From Roseovarius dicentrarchi (lineage in GTDB: Bacteria; Pseudomonadota; Alphaproteobacteria; Rhodobacterales; Rhodobacteraceae), in contig NZ_QNQP01000016.1 of assembly GCF_003316635.1 (NCBI RefSeq), positions 1-64,000 of the forward strand: a stretch of 64,000 nt of DNA, written 5' to 3'. The position numbers were made by a program, and so were the translations under genes. Under the pieces are notes generated by a model. It was not told the origin of the DNA. It made no database searches and saw only the letters and a list, made by a program, of their open reading frames with translations. Positions 26,411-35,113 of this stretch are shown piece after piece; positions within the stretch are counted from its first letter, which is position 1, and every line of letters starts with the position of its first letter.

Positions 26411-27598
26411 ATGGCCATGGCGGGCGCATCGCTGAGCGCGCAAATGAACCGGCGCCTGAAAGGGTCATCGCTGACCATCTGGCTGTGTGCGGCATCGCTG
26501 GCGGTGTTCGTCCTGTGGTCCGCTTTTGCGTGGCTGGACGAAATTGTGCGCGCCAATGGCGAATTCATCTCGTCCAGCCGCCCGCAGATCATCCAGAATC
26601 TCGAGGGGGGCATCCTGTCCGAATTGCTGGTGCAGGAGGGCGATATCGTGCAGCGCGGCGACGTGCTGGCGCGGCTGCATGGCACGCAATTCAAATCATC
26701 GGTGGCGGATTTGCGCGACCAGATCAACGCGCTGGAAATCCGGCGCCTGCGCCTGAACGCCGAACTTGCGGGCCAGTCCGAGTTTGACGTTCCCGCAGAG
26801 ATGGCCGCGCGCACGCCCGATATCGTCGCCTCCGAGCGGGTCTTGCTGGCGGCGCGGCAGGATGATTTCGTCAAAAGCAGCGACGGCGCCCGCGCGGTGA
26901 TGGAGCAATCGGCCGAGGAACTGGACCTGATGGAAAACATGTTGACGCGCAAGATCGTGTCGCTGATCGAGGTGACGCGCGCGCGCAAGGCACATGCCGA
27001 CGCGGTCAAACGCTATGACGAGATTGTCACGCAGACCGAACTGGACCGCGCCACCGTATTTTCCGAAACGCTGAAAGAGCTGGCGACGTTGAAGCAAAAC
27101 CTGAAGTCAAGTCAGGACCAACTGACCCGCACAACGCTGGTCAGTCCGATGCGGGGCATCGTGAACAATCTGAACGTCACCACAATCGGCGGCGTGGTAC
27201 GCCCCGGCGAGGAGATTTTGTCAATCACGCCGCTGGAGGGCGAGCTGTTTGTCGAGGCGCGCGTGCCACCCGAAAGTATCGCCGGCCTGCGCAAAGGGCA
27301 GGAGGCGACGATCAAACTGACCGCGTATGATTATACGATCTACGGCACATTGAAGGGCGTGGTCGATTACATCTCGTCCGATACATTCAAGGACGAGCGC
27401 GCGCGCGCAGCGGATGGCGATCCCCATTACAAGGTGACCTTGCGGGTGGATATGACCGATCTGACACCAAGGCAGGCCAGCGTTGAAATCCGTCCCGGCA
27501 TGCAGGCGGAAGTGGAACTGCATACAGGCGAAAAGACGGTTCTTCAGTACCTTTTGAAGCCGCTTTACAAATCGCGCGAGGCGTTTCGCGAGCCGTGA
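26411..27598 (+). CDS. HlyD-family periplasmic adaptor of type I secretion
   Basis: 395 residues. One membrane helix near residues 21-41 (LTIWLCAASLAVFVLWSAFA), a biotinyl-lipoyl half (QNLEGGILSELLVQEGDIVQRGDVLARL), a long coiled-coil hairpin (about 95-230), the second lipoyl half (SPMRGIVNNL) and a beta-barrel (GQEATIKLTAYDYTIYG). It bridges the ABC exporter and the outer-membrane protein. Its ATG follows the ABC stop by one base. Confidence 0.9.
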   Translation: MAMAGASLSAQMNRRLKGSSLTIWLCAASLAVFVLWSAFAWLDEIVRANGEFISSSRPQIIQNLEGGILSELLVQEGDIVQRGDVLARLHGTQFKSSVADLRDQINALEIRRLRLNAELAGQSEFDVPAEMAARTPDIVASERVLLAARQDDFVKSSDGARAVMEQSAEELDLMENMLTRKIVSLIEVTRARKAHADAVKRYDEIVTQTELDRATVFSETLKELATLKQNLKSSQDQLTRTTLVSPMRGIVNNLNVTTIGGVVRPGEEILSITPLEGELFVEARVPPESIAGLRKGQEATIKLTAYDYTIYGTLKGVVDYISSDTFKDERARAADGDPHYKVTLRVDMTDLTPRQASVEIRPGMQAEVELHTGEKTVLQYLLKPLYKSREAFREP

Positions 27599-27645
27599 CA
27601 CGATTTTCGCGAAAATCGTGTGCAAGATTTTTCTGCGAAAAATCT
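27599..27645. terminator. Twin hairpins between convergent hlyD-like gene and dtd
   Basis: The whole 50-nt gap is two inverted repeats. The first (27599-27620) is a perfect 22-nt palindrome with core TTTTCGCGAAAA. The second (27625-27645) has arms AGATTTTTC and GAAAAATCT around TGC. They lie between two stop codons facing each other, so a bidirectional terminator is the natural reading; T tracts are inside the stems rather than after them. Confidence 0.7.
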
Positions 27646-27648
27646 GGG

Positions 27649-28086
27649 CTAGACGTCAAGCCAGAGTGTTACCGGACCGTCGTTGATCAGCGCGACCTGC
27701 ATTGACGCGCCAAAGCGACCCGTTTCGCAAGCAACGCCCTGCGCGCGCAGGGAGGCTGTGAAATGGTCATAGAGCGCGCGCCCCTCGGCGGGCGGCGCGG
27801 CGGCGGAAAAGCCGGGCCTGTTGCCGCTGCGCGTGTCGGCGGCCAGTGTGAACTGGCTGACCACAAGGGCGCTGCCGCCGATATCCTTCAGGCTCAGGTT
27901 CATCTTGCCTGCGCTGTCCTGAAAGATGCGCAGCTTGGCGATTTTGGCGGCCATGGCATCGGCCCTGGCGGTGTCATCCCCTTGCATGGCGCAGATCAGG
28001 ATCAGCAGGCCCGGCCCGGTCTGGCCGATGATTTCGCCGTCGACGCTGACGCGCGCCTCGGTCACGCGCTGGACAAGGGCGCGCAT
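27649..28086 (-). CDS. dtd: D-aminoacyl-tRNA deacylase
   Basis: 145 residues from [18 protein letters not shown] at 28086. It removes D-amino acids mischarged on tRNA. DTD motifs are clear: SQFTLAAD and the GPVT motif near the end ([11 protein letters not shown]). Its start overlaps the stop of the zinc-ribbon gene (ATGA), so it is the tail of the minus-strand operon starting near 33826, though its function is unrelated to the rest. Confidence 0.95.
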   Translation of the reverse strand: MRALVQRVTEARVSVDGEIIGQTGPGLLILICAMQGDDTARADAMAAKIAKLRIFQDSAGKMNLSLKDIGGSALVVSQFTLAADTRSGNRPGFSAAAPPAEGRALYDHFTASLRAQGVACETGRFGASMQVALINDGPVTLWLDV

Positions 28087-29207
28087 CACAGCGCCCCTTG
28101 TTGCAGCGCGTAGGCATAGCCCAGCGCGCCTGCCAGTATGAGGCCCACAAGGACGGCAAAGCCGATTTTCCAGGCCGACCATGGGCGTTCGCCCTGCACG
28201 CGGCCTGTCAGCCCATTCACGACAAAGCGGAAACTGCGCCCCCGATATTTATAGGCGGCCATCCATACCGGCAGCAGGATATGTTTGAACGACGCGTTGC
28301 TGATATCGGTGTCGACGGCGTGGATGCGCTGCCGGTCGCCGCCGATGTCAAAGCGGATGTCGCGCGCGATGACCGCATCCATATGCGCGCGCGCCTCGTC
28401 ATAGCCGTCCTCCAGCGGGACAGTATAAGCCTCGGCTGCGAAACCGGCCAGAAAGGCCGGGCTGTAGGGCTGAAGCCCCGACAGATCCCATGGCTGAAGC
28501 GCGTCGGTGTAGTGTTTCGGCAGGGCGTGCGAGGCCAGCACCAGAATATCGTCAAACGCGCGCGACACCCTGCCCGAAACGGGGTGCCACCGGATTTTGG
28601 CCACCTGCACCGTTTCGCGTTTGCCATCGCGCATGACGGTTCGGGTCTCGTAATACACCGTGCCACGTTCGCCGCGATAGGACGAGCGGGTGGCGGCGTC
28701 ATAGGTCCAGTAGGGGACGTAGATCCCCTGGAGTTTGCGGCCCTTGCGCGCGTAGTCCTTGAGGCCCGACGGGGCGAACCACAATCCGCCCAGCCACTGG
28801 GTCATGGCCGCGCGCGCGGTGCGTTCGTCCAGCGCAAAGGGCAGCACGCCGCGCGGTTTGAAGCGGCGCTGCGCGCCTGTTCCGGTGACCATCGGCGTGG
28901 CGCAGAATGGGCATTTGCCCGCATGCGCGTCGCCTTCCAGCACCACTTCGGCGCCGCAGTTGGGACATTTCAGCGGTGCGCGCTGCTCGGTTTCCTCGAT
29001 CGGGAGCTGGGCAGAGAGGGCGGCGGCCAGATCCAGCTCTTTCAGCGCGTTGCTCCAGGGGCCGGGGGCCGCGATTTCCTGCCGGTTGCCGCAATGATCG
29101 CAGATCAGCGCGCCGCCGCCGGGCGCAAAGCGCATTTCGGCGCCGCATGCGTCACAAGGATAGCTTTGATGCGCGGGGGCGGCGCTGTCTGTTAAGGCGT
29201 TGGGCAT
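28086..29207 (-). CDS. Zinc-ribbon membrane protein (YdjG-like)
   Basis: 373 residues. Two zinc ribbons at the N-terminus (CDACGAEM...CDHCGN, residues about 18-43, and CPNCGAEV...CPFCATP, about 80-105), a soluble middle with [11 protein letters not shown] and YRGERG, and one C-terminal membrane helix ([21 protein letters not shown]). Such proteins are often mislabelled primosomal protein N'; there is no helicase motif here. The resemblance is to Bacillus YdjG, which with the SPFH protein YdjI belongs to a PspA-type envelope-stress complex. An SPFH gene lies directly upstream, supporting that reading. No PspA is present in the window. Confidence 0.7.
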   Translation of the reverse strand: MPNALTDSAAPAHQSYPCDACGAEMRFAPGGGALICDHCGNRQEIAAPGPWSNALKELDLAAALSAQLPIEETEQRAPLKCPNCGAEVVLEGDAHAGKCPFCATPMVTGTGAQRRFKPRGVLPFALDERTARAAMTQWLGGLWFAPSGLKDYARKGRKLQGIYVPYWTYDAATRSSYRGERGTVYYETRTVMRDGKRETVQVAKIRWHPVSGRVSRAFDDILVLASHALPKHYTDALQPWDLSGLQPYSPAFLAGFAAEAYTVPLEDGYDEARAHMDAVIARDIRFDIGGDRQRIHAVDTDISNASFKHILLPVWMAAYKYRGRSFRFVVNGLTGRVQGERPWSAWKIGFAVLVGLILAGALGYAYALQQGAL

Positions 29208-29227
29208 GAGGCGGGCCGGGGTGAGTT

Positions 29228-29250
29228 GAGTATTTTCGGGAAGATGAAAG
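29228..29250 (+). repeat. 23-nt dispersed intergenic element, copy 1
   Basis: GAGTATTTTCGG-GAAGATGAAAG, in the 75-nt gap between the SPFH and zinc-ribbon genes and opposite to their strand. It belongs to a family of five related copies in this window (see findings). Confidence 0.6.
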
Positions 29251-29282
29251 CAGGGGCGCGGCGGACCGGCGGCGCTGCCCGA

Positions 29283-30410
29283 TCAGGCGGGCGGCGGCGG
29301 GGGCGGCAGAACGGTGAAAAGCTGCGCAAGTTCGGTGACATCGCCCGCCGGCATCCAGCCATCCTGCCCTGCGGTCCAGACCTGGGTCTGGCGCGTCAGC
29401 TCGCCCGCGCTGGCCATACGGCCCATGGCGGCGCGGCTGTAGGGCCCGCGTGTTTCGCCGTTTTCGGCGATGTGCCAGACATGTTCGGCCGGGGGCGGCG
29501 GAGGCGGGGTGTGCTGCGCCTGCGCCGGGCGCGCGCCCCATGGGCCGGGCTGGCCGGCGTTCTGCTGGGCCATTTGCTGCGCCATTGCCATGCCCATCCC
29601 CATGCCAAGCCCGGCGCCCATGCCGCCGCCTGCCGGGTTGCTGGCCGCATCGGTCATCGCCTCGGCGGCGGAGTATTGCGTATAGGCGCCCAGATCGCCG
29701 GCAAGCCCCATGGACGTGCGTTTATCCAGCGCCTTTTCCACCGCCGGAGGCAGCGAGATGTTTTCGATATAAAGCTCGGGGATGGACAGGCCGTAGCCTG
29801 CGACCGTCTGGCTGATTGCGCCTGCCACCAGCTTGCCCAGATCGGCGGTATTTGCGGCCATGTCGAGCACCGGGATGCCCGAGGAGGCAATCGCGCGGCT
29901 GAATTCCTGCACGATGATGTTTCGGATCTGGTAGCTGATTTCGTCCATGGTGAATTCGCCGTCCGTGCCGACGATTTCCTGAAGGAACAGGCCCGGATCG
30001 GTGACGCGCACCGTATAGGTGCCGAACGCGCGGATGCGGGTGGGGCCGAATTCGGGATCGCGCAGCATGATCGGGTTTTTCGTGCCCCATTTGAGGTTGG
30101 TGAAGCGGGTGGTCGAGACGTAGTAGATTTCGGATTTGAACGGGCTTTTGAAGCCGTGATCCCAGTGCTGAAGCGTTGTCATCACCGGCATGTTGTTCGT
30201 CTCAAGCATGTAGAGGCCGGGGGTAAACACGTCCGCCAGCTGCCCCTCGTGGACGAAAACAGCGGCCTGACCTTCGCGCACGGTCAGTTTGGCGCCGTAT
30301 TTTATTTCGTGGCCGTGCCGCTCGAACCGCCAGACCATGGTGTCGCGGGTGTCGTCTGTCCAATGAATGACGTCGATGAATTCGCCGGTGAGAAAATCGA
30401 AGATACCCAT
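29283..30410 (-). CDS. SPFH-domain protein with C-terminal GYF_2-like domain (YdjI-like)
   Basis: 375 residues from MGIFDFLTGEFIDVI at 30410, with AGGA nine nt upstream. Residues about 25-240 form an SPFH/band-7 type domain (VHEGQLADVF.PGLYML, SYQIRNIIVQEFSRAI, YGLSIPELYIENISLP). A Gly/Met/Ala- and Pro-rich linker follows, then WHIAENGETRGPYSRAAMGRM, a GYF_2-type module, and a polyproline end. Members are labelled virion core protein or YdjI. SPFH proteins scaffold membrane microdomains. It is encoded between the DUF2927 lipoprotein and zinc-ribbon genes. Confidence 0.8.
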   Translation of the reverse strand: MGIFDFLTGEFIDVIHWTDDTRDTMVWRFERHGHEIKYGAKLTVREGQAAVFVHEGQLADVFTPGLYMLETNNMPVMTTLQHWDHGFKSPFKSEIYYVSTTRFTNLKWGTKNPIMLRDPEFGPTRIRAFGTYTVRVTDPGLFLQEIVGTDGEFTMDEISYQIRNIIVQEFSRAIASSGIPVLDMAANTADLGKLVAGAISQTVAGYGLSIPELYIENISLPPAVEKALDKRTSMGLAGDLGAYTQYSAAEAMTDAASNPAGGGMGAGLGMGMGMAMAQQMAQQNAGQPGPWGARPAQAQHTPPPPPPAEHVWHIAENGETRGPYSRAAMGRMASAGELTRQTQVWTAGQDGWMPAGDVTELAQLFTVLPPPPPPA

Positions 30411-30479
30411 GAGATTGATCCTAAGCCGCTGTTTCAGGCACGAAGTGAAGCATGTTTGCCCCGCGGTGCCAAGCATCTG

Positions 30480-30524
30480 GCGCCCCGCCGGGCAAGGCTG
30501 ACAGATATATCGGGTGCGGGGCGC
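30480..30524 (-). terminator. Long-loop hairpin between DUF2927 and SPFH genes
   Basis: Nine-bp GC stem (30480-30488 GCGCCCCGC with 30516-30524) closing a 27-nt loop, directly after the DUF2927 stop. No T tract is visible. It may be a weak attenuator or RNA-stability element. Confidence 0.35.
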
Positions 30525-30527
30525 GGG

Positions 30528-31496
30528 TCAGCTGGATCCGCCCCGGCGTTCGGCGATCAGTTGCACCAGAATCGGGCGCGCCGTCTCGAAGCGCATTCCG
30601 GGTTTCAGGCGCGGCGAATAAAGCAGGCTCAGCAGCTCTTCGTCATGGGTGGTGAGCAGTGCAAATTCGTCGTCGTCGTTGAAGATGGACGGGCGCGCAC
30701 GGGGGCTGTCATTGGCCAGGCCCAGACCTTGGGCCAGTTCTTCGTGCACGCAGGATTTGCGCAACAGCGGAGGGTGTTCGGCGCGGATCAGCGCAATGGC
30801 GCGGCGGTAGGTGTGATCGTCGTTATTGTCCGAGAACGCCACCACAAGGCAATGGATCGAGCGTGGCAGGGCTTCGAACAGATCAATAGAGGATTGGTTG
30901 ATATTGGGCACCAGATGCCGGATGCGGGCAATCGCCTGGGCGCGGTCATCCTCGCCCATGAAAAGGACGTTGAAATTGGCGTCCGCGCCGGCGCCCGCGC
31001 TGATCGGGTGGCCGGTGACGCGCGCCAGCCGGTCTGCGTAACCGCTCACCACGCGGCGATCAATATCGCGCTGATCGGCCGGAACCGAGGCGCCGAATTC
31101 GACCGACATGCGCACCGGGCCGGTCCATTTGCGCAGGCCGCCGGGGCGGCCATCCGATTGCGCCAGCCCGCGGTTGCGCGCGTATTCGTCGTGAAAGGCG
31201 ATACGCTCGAAATTGCGCAGGACATCGGTGTCGGTGTAGGGGGTGTCCGGCCCGCCGCCATCGGTGCGCATCAGCCCCTGACCGACAAGGCTGGCCTCGA
31301 CGCGGGTGTAGTATGCGGCCAGTGCCACGCTGCGATCCGAAGGCGCCACCTCCGCGCGTGGCGAAGGCGGGCGTTTTGCCGAAGGGGCGGCGGGCGCGGG
31401 CGGCGCCGTGTCGGGCGCGGGCAGATCGGTGCAGGCAGCCATCGCCGCAAGCAAAGCTGCGCTGGTTGCCGTTTTGACCCATTCGTGCGCGCCCAT
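30528..31496 (-). CDS. DUF2927 lipoprotein
   Basis: 322 residues from the ATG at 31496. An N-terminal lipoprotein signal ends in LAAMAAC, followed by a Pro/Ala linker. The domain has YTDTDVLRNFERIAFHDEY, WTGPVRMSVEFG and a putative metalloprotease-like stretch CVHEELAQGLGLANDSP, the usual DUF2927 hallmark. HEELAQ lacks a full HExxH, so peptidase activity is uncertain. It follows telA by 4 nt in the same operon and should sit in the periplasm, attached to a membrane. Confidence 0.75.
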   Translation of the reverse strand: MGAHEWVKTATSAALLAAMAACTDLPAPDTAPPAPAAPSAKRPPSPRAEVAPSDRSVALAAYYTRVEASLVGQGLMRTDGGGPDTPYTDTDVLRNFERIAFHDEYARNRGLAQSDGRPGGLRKWTGPVRMSVEFGASVPADQRDIDRRVVSGYADRLARVTGHPISAGAGADANFNVLFMGEDDRAQAIARIRHLVPNINQSSIDLFEALPRSIHCLVVAFSDNNDDHTYRRAIALIRAEHPPLLRKSCVHEELAQGLGLANDSPRARPSIFNDDDEFALLTTHDEELLSLLYSPRLKPGMRFETARPILVQLIAERRGGSS

Positions 31497-31500
31497 GTCC

Positions 31501-32697
31501 TCAGCCCTTTGTTGCGGTGGCGACGGTATCGCCCAGCCCGGTCTTGCGCGCCTTGGCCGAGGCGAGCGTATCGCGCAGATCGGCCTCCATCTGCTTGAGA
31601 TCCTTTTCGGCGGCGGCGCGGCGGGCCTTGCCCTCATCCGCGATTTGCAGGCTTTCCTGAATGGTGCCGATCAGATCGGCGTTGGCCTTTTTCACCGCTT
31701 CGATATCGAACACGCCGCGCTCCATTTCGGTGCGGATCACCTTGTTGCTTTCGCGCAGGTTGGCGGCGTTGGCGGTCAGCAATTCGTTGGTCAGGTCATT
31801 GGCGCCGCGCACCGCATCGGCCGCCTCGCGGCTACGCTGGATGGTGACCGCCTGCGCCAGCTGCGTTTCCCACAAGGGGACCGTGTTGACGAGGGTCGAG
31901 TTGATCTTGGTCACCAGCGACTTGTCGTTTTCCTGAACCAGACGGATCGAGGGCAGCGATTGCATGGTGACCTGACGGGTCAGTTTCAAATCATGCACCC
32001 GGCGTTCCAGATCGTCGCGGGCGGCGCGCAGGTCGCGCAACTCCTGCGCTTTCATCACCTTGTCATTCTCGGCGGCCTTTTCGACCTCGGCCTCCTTGGC
32101 GGGGATGTCATTTTCGTCCAGCAGGCGGATCTTCTCCTCGCCCGCCGCGATATAAAGCGCCAGTTCGTCATAGAAGGTCAGCGTGCGGTCATATAGCATA
32201 TCGAGCGATTTGATATCCTTCAGCAGCACATGTTCATGGCGCAGCAGATCATCGGTCACGCGGTCGATCTGGGCCTGCACCTCCTCATATTTGGCTGTGA
32301 ATTTGGCGAAGGGCGCGGCGCGGCCCAGCAGCTTTTCCCACCATGACCGCTCGCGGCGCACGTCCAGTTCGGACACCGAAAAGCCGCGGATCGTGGTGAC
32401 GATGCCGCGCAGGGAATCGCCCGCCGGGCCAACATCCTTGTTGCGCACGCCGGCCAGCATGGATTGCGAGATTTCCTGCAATTCGGCCTGCGCGGAGGAT
32501 CCGAACGATACGATGGATTGCGTATCGGACATATCAATCTGCGCCATGCGGCGCTGGATTTCGGCGGTGCCCGTCTTGCCCGCGTCCTGGAGCGATACGA
32601 TGGCGTTCGCGTCCTGCGGCATCGGCAGAATGCGCTGGCTGACTTCGGTGATTTCGGCAAGGCTGGCTTCGGCCTTTTGGCGCACGGATTCGGGCAT
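31501..32697 (-). CDS. telA: Toxic anion resistance protein TelA family
   Basis: 398 residues. TelA/KlaA family: predominantly helical and charged, with the conserved RRERSWWEKLLGRAAPFAKF, RLVQENDKSLVTKINSTLVNTVPLWETQLAQA (seen in pieces) and TNELLTANAANLRE. Founding members were linked to tellurite resistance; most chromosomal homologues have unknown roles in envelope stress. Its ATG shares one base with the xpaC stop, and TelA-XpaC pairs are a recurrent arrangement. Confidence 0.85.
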   Translation of the reverse strand: MPESVRQKAEASLAEITEVSQRILPMPQDANAIVSLQDAGKTGTAEIQRRMAQIDMSDTQSIVSFGSSAQAELQEISQSMLAGVRNKDVGPAGDSLRGIVTTIRGFSVSELDVRRERSWWEKLLGRAAPFAKFTAKYEEVQAQIDRVTDDLLRHEHVLLKDIKSLDMLYDRTLTFYDELALYIAAGEEKIRLLDENDIPAKEAEVEKAAENDKVMKAQELRDLRAARDDLERRVHDLKLTRQVTMQSLPSIRLVQENDKSLVTKINSTLVNTVPLWETQLAQAVTIQRSREAADAVRGANDLTNELLTANAANLRESNKVIRTEMERGVFDIEAVKKANADLIGTIQESLQIADEGKARRAAAEKDLKQMEADLRDTLASAKARKTGLGDTVATATKG

Positions 32698-33605
32698 TAT
32701 CGGTCCTCTTGAAGGGGGGGTGGTGTCTGGGGCAGGGCGACGCCTTCGCGCTCCAGCCGGTCGCGCAGGACGCTGATTTCGATCGCCAGATCGCCTTGGT
32801 CGTCCTGCAACAATGTTTGTGTCTTGGCGGCGAAATTCGCCTCCAGATCGTCAAGCAGCGCCATGTATTTCGTGCGCGCCGCATCATCGCCCGAGCGGGC
32901 GTAGATATCGGCAAACTTGATCGTCGCGTCGCGCGCACCCATCAGGTAAACGCCGGTGTAGCGGCGTGCAGATGTCAGATCGCGCGGATCCTCCTCAATC
33001 GTGCGCAGCATGTCGCGCACGGTGGCCTGAAACCGCTCGACCCGCGCTTCTGCCCGGCGGTCGCCGGCGCGGCGGATCGCATCGGCCATTTGCGCCAGCA
33101 GGCCCTCGGCCTTGTCAACGGTGCGGCGGGCGCGGTCTTGCTGGAAGGTGTCGATCCCCTCCATTCCCTTGTCGCGCATCGGATCAAAGCCGAACGACAT
33201 CATATGCAGCCCGGTTGTGACCGCGCCGTAGAGGGCCGCCGCGATCAGCCCGCCATCGCCCGATAGCGACGCCAGCGCGATGCCTGCGCCCGCGAGGACG
33301 GAGGAAAACAGCTTGCGCGGGATGCCGGGCCTGCGCGCAACCTTGCGTTCGTTGTAGGCCGCCTCGGCGCGCAGGCCGTCGCGCAGCAGCCACGCGGACA
33401 GCGCCAGTATCGCAGCCGATGACGCCCCCAGTGCCAGCCCGGCAGCGCCCGAGGCCAGTGACGTAAACAGCACGATTGCGGCCGGCGCGAACATCAGGTT
33501 CGCGCGCGCACCCACCGGGTCCACGCGCGGGCGCAGGGCGGGCGCGCCTGTCTGCGGCGATCCGTTTTTGTCCGGGCTGAATTTGCCACCGAAACGCTGC
33601 GCCAT
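32697..33605 (-). CDS. XpaC-family membrane protein (5-bromo-4-chloroindolyl phosphate hydrolysis protein)
   Basis: 302 residues. Two hydrophobic pairs near residues 38-75 and 100-135 anchor it; the rest is a charged helical domain (AIRRAGDRRAEARVERFQATV, MALLDDLEANFAAKTQTLLQDDQ) typical of XpaC. The historic name comes from a Bacillus phenotype and does not establish an enzymatic activity. It is encoded between a 71-residue membrane protein and TelA with spacings of 5 nt and a 1-base overlap. Confidence 0.75.
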   Translation of the reverse strand: MAQRFGGKFSPDKNGSPQTGAPALRPRVDPVGARANLMFAPAAIVLFTSLASGAAGLALGASSAAILALSAWLLRDGLRAEAAYNERKVARRPGIPRKLFSSVLAGAGIALASLSGDGGLIAAALYGAVTTGLHMMSFGFDPMRDKGMEGIDTFQQDRARRTVDKAEGLLAQMADAIRRAGDRRAEARVERFQATVRDMLRTIEEDPRDLTSARRYTGVYLMGARDATIKFADIYARSGDDAARTKYMALLDDLEANFAAKTQTLLQDDQGDLAIEISVLRDRLEREGVALPQTPPPLQEDR

Positions 33606-33610
33606 GGCGG

Positions 33611-33826
33611 TCAGAGCCCGCCCAGAAGGCCGCTGGTCACGCCCAGCATCAACAGGATCAGTGCGGTATAGCTAATGCGTTCCATCAATATCCCTTTACC
33701 CGGCGCGGCAATGTCGCGGGCCAGCGCCCTGCCGTCCTGCGCCGCGCGTGTCAGCGCCGATATGGCAGCGCCGACCAGTGCCAGCAGGACGCAGATCAGA
33801 CATATCAGCAGTACCAGCCGTGCCAT
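33611..33826 (-). CDS. Small two-helix membrane protein
   Basis: 71 residues from MARLVLLICLICVLLALVGA at 33826. There are two hydrophobic segments (about 3-24 and 50-68) with a short charged loop. Position as first gene, 5 nt before xpaC, suggests it is part of the TelA/XpaC unit. No family is recognised. Confidence 0.65.
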   Translation of the reverse strand: MARLVLLICLICVLLALVGAAISALTRAAQDGRALARDIAAPGKGILMERISYTALILLMLGVTSGLLGGL

Positions 33827-33853
33827 GTGTCGCCTTCGTCCCAAGTTGTGCCT

Positions 33854-33878
33854 GCATCCCCACAAAGGTAGGGGATGC
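33854..33878. other. 8-bp hairpin in the rluB / TelA-operon gap
   Basis: GCATCCCC and GGGGATGC around a 9-nt loop. On the minus strand it lies downstream of the pseudouridine synthase stop and 28 nt upstream of the small membrane protein start. It could terminate the former or sit in the leader of the latter; no T tract follows. Confidence 0.4.
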
Positions 33879-33967
33879 GCCGCGCCGTTACCAGAGGCAA
33901 CCGTCAAGGATCGGCTTGCCTGACTGCCAGACTGCCTAACGCGCGGGGCCGAGTTTTGGATCCGCCG

Positions 33968-35050
33968 TCAGGGCGTGCGGCGGCGATGGGGTGCGGCGGG
34001 GCGGGCGGTGCGATCGCCGGCGGGGCCGGATCTGGCCCCCGGTTTGCCGCCCGGTTTGAAGTTCGGCTTGTTACCGGGTTTGTCCGGGGATTCTCCAGAT
34101 TTAGGCCCGGATTTAGGCCCGGGTTTTGCGCCGGGTCTGGGGCCGGATTTCTGCCCCGGCTTGGCGGCGGGTTTTGGTCCCCCGCGGCCACCCGGTTTGG
34201 CGGCGCGGCCTTCTTGTGGCTGGGCGGGGCCGGGCTTGCCCGCGAGCGAGACTTTGCGATGCGGCGCGCCCTTGCTTTGCGGTCTGGGCTTGGCGGGCGG
34301 TTCTGGAACCTCTGCCGGCTCCAGCCCCAGCTGGTCGCGCAGCACGCGCGGCTTGATCTCCTCCACCGCGCCGGGCGCCAGATCACTTAGCTGGAAGGGG
34401 CCATAGCTGACGCGGATCAGGCGGTTGACCGTCAGGCCCACAGCCTCCATCGCGCGGCGCACCTCGCGGTTGCGGCCCTCGCGGATGGCGACGGTGACCC
34501 ACGCATTCGCGCCCTGCTGGCGGTCCAGCGACACGGCCATCGGCTGAAACCGCTCGCCGTCCAGCACCAGACCCGCGCGCAGCGGCGCAAAGGTGGCGTC
34601 GGTCGGGCGGCCATTGACGCGGGCGCGGTATTTGCGCAGCCAGCCGGTGCTGGGCAGCTCCAGCTTGCGCTTGATGCCGCCGTCATTGGTCAGCAGAAGC
34701 AGCCCCTCTGACGTGATGTCGAGGCGTCCGACGGTCATCACGCGGGGCAGATCCTCGGGCAGTTCGTCGAAAATCGTGCGGCGGCCCTGTTCGTCGCTGT
34801 TGGTGGTCACCAGCCCCGAGGGCTTGTGATACAGCCACAGACGCGCCGGTTCCGGTGTGCCGACCGGCTTGCCGCCCACGGTGATGCGGTCCTGCGGCGT
34901 CACGTTCAGCGCGGCGCTGGAAATGACGGAACCGTTGACGGTGACCTGGCCGCTGTCAATCAGACGTTCGGCCTCGCGGCGGCTGGCGATACCGGCGCGC
35001 GCGATGACCTTGGCGATACGCTCGCCGGGGGGAGGGGGCTGTGTGCTCAT
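33968..35050 (-). CDS. rluB: RluB-type 23S rRNA pseudouridine synthase with long basic tail
   Basis: 360 residues from [15 protein letters not shown] at 35050; the ATG at 35062 is an alternative. N-terminal S4 domain ([22 protein letters not shown]), catalytic Asp in [17 protein letters not shown], and the [17 protein letters not shown] signature of the RsuA/RluBEF family. RluB isomerises U2605 of 23S rRNA (E. coli numbering). The last ~110 residues are a low-complexity Lys/Pro/Gly tail (repeats such as [11 protein letters not shown]) of a kind common in alphaproteobacterial homologues, probably RNA binding. Confidence 0.88.
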   Translation of the reverse strand: MSTQPPPPGERIAKVIARAGIASRREAERLIDSGQVTVNGSVISSAALNVTPQDRITVGGKPVGTPEPARLWLYHKPSGLVTTNSDEQGRRTIFDELPEDLPRVMTVGRLDITSEGLLLLTNDGGIKRKLELPSTGWLRKYRARVNGRPTDATFAPLRAGLVLDGERFQPMAVSLDRQQGANAWVTVAIREGRNREVRRAMEAVGLTVNRLIRVSYGPFQLSDLAPGAVEEIKPRVLRDQLGLEPAEVPEPPAKPRPQSKGAPHRKVSLAGKPGPAQPQEGRAAKPGGRGGPKPAAKPGQKSGPRPGAKPGPKSGPKSGESPDKPGNKPNFKPGGKPGARSGPAGDRTARPAAPHRRRTP

Positions 35051-35113
35051 GCGCGTTGGCATAGCGCATACGCCGCCCTTGCGAAAGCAGCTATCGACAG
35101 GCAAACAAGGGCA

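Noticed and set aside
28086..29207. Primosomal protein N' / helicase
   Set aside because: That label is common for this family, but there is no Walker motif; only the zinc-ribbon cysteines are shared.
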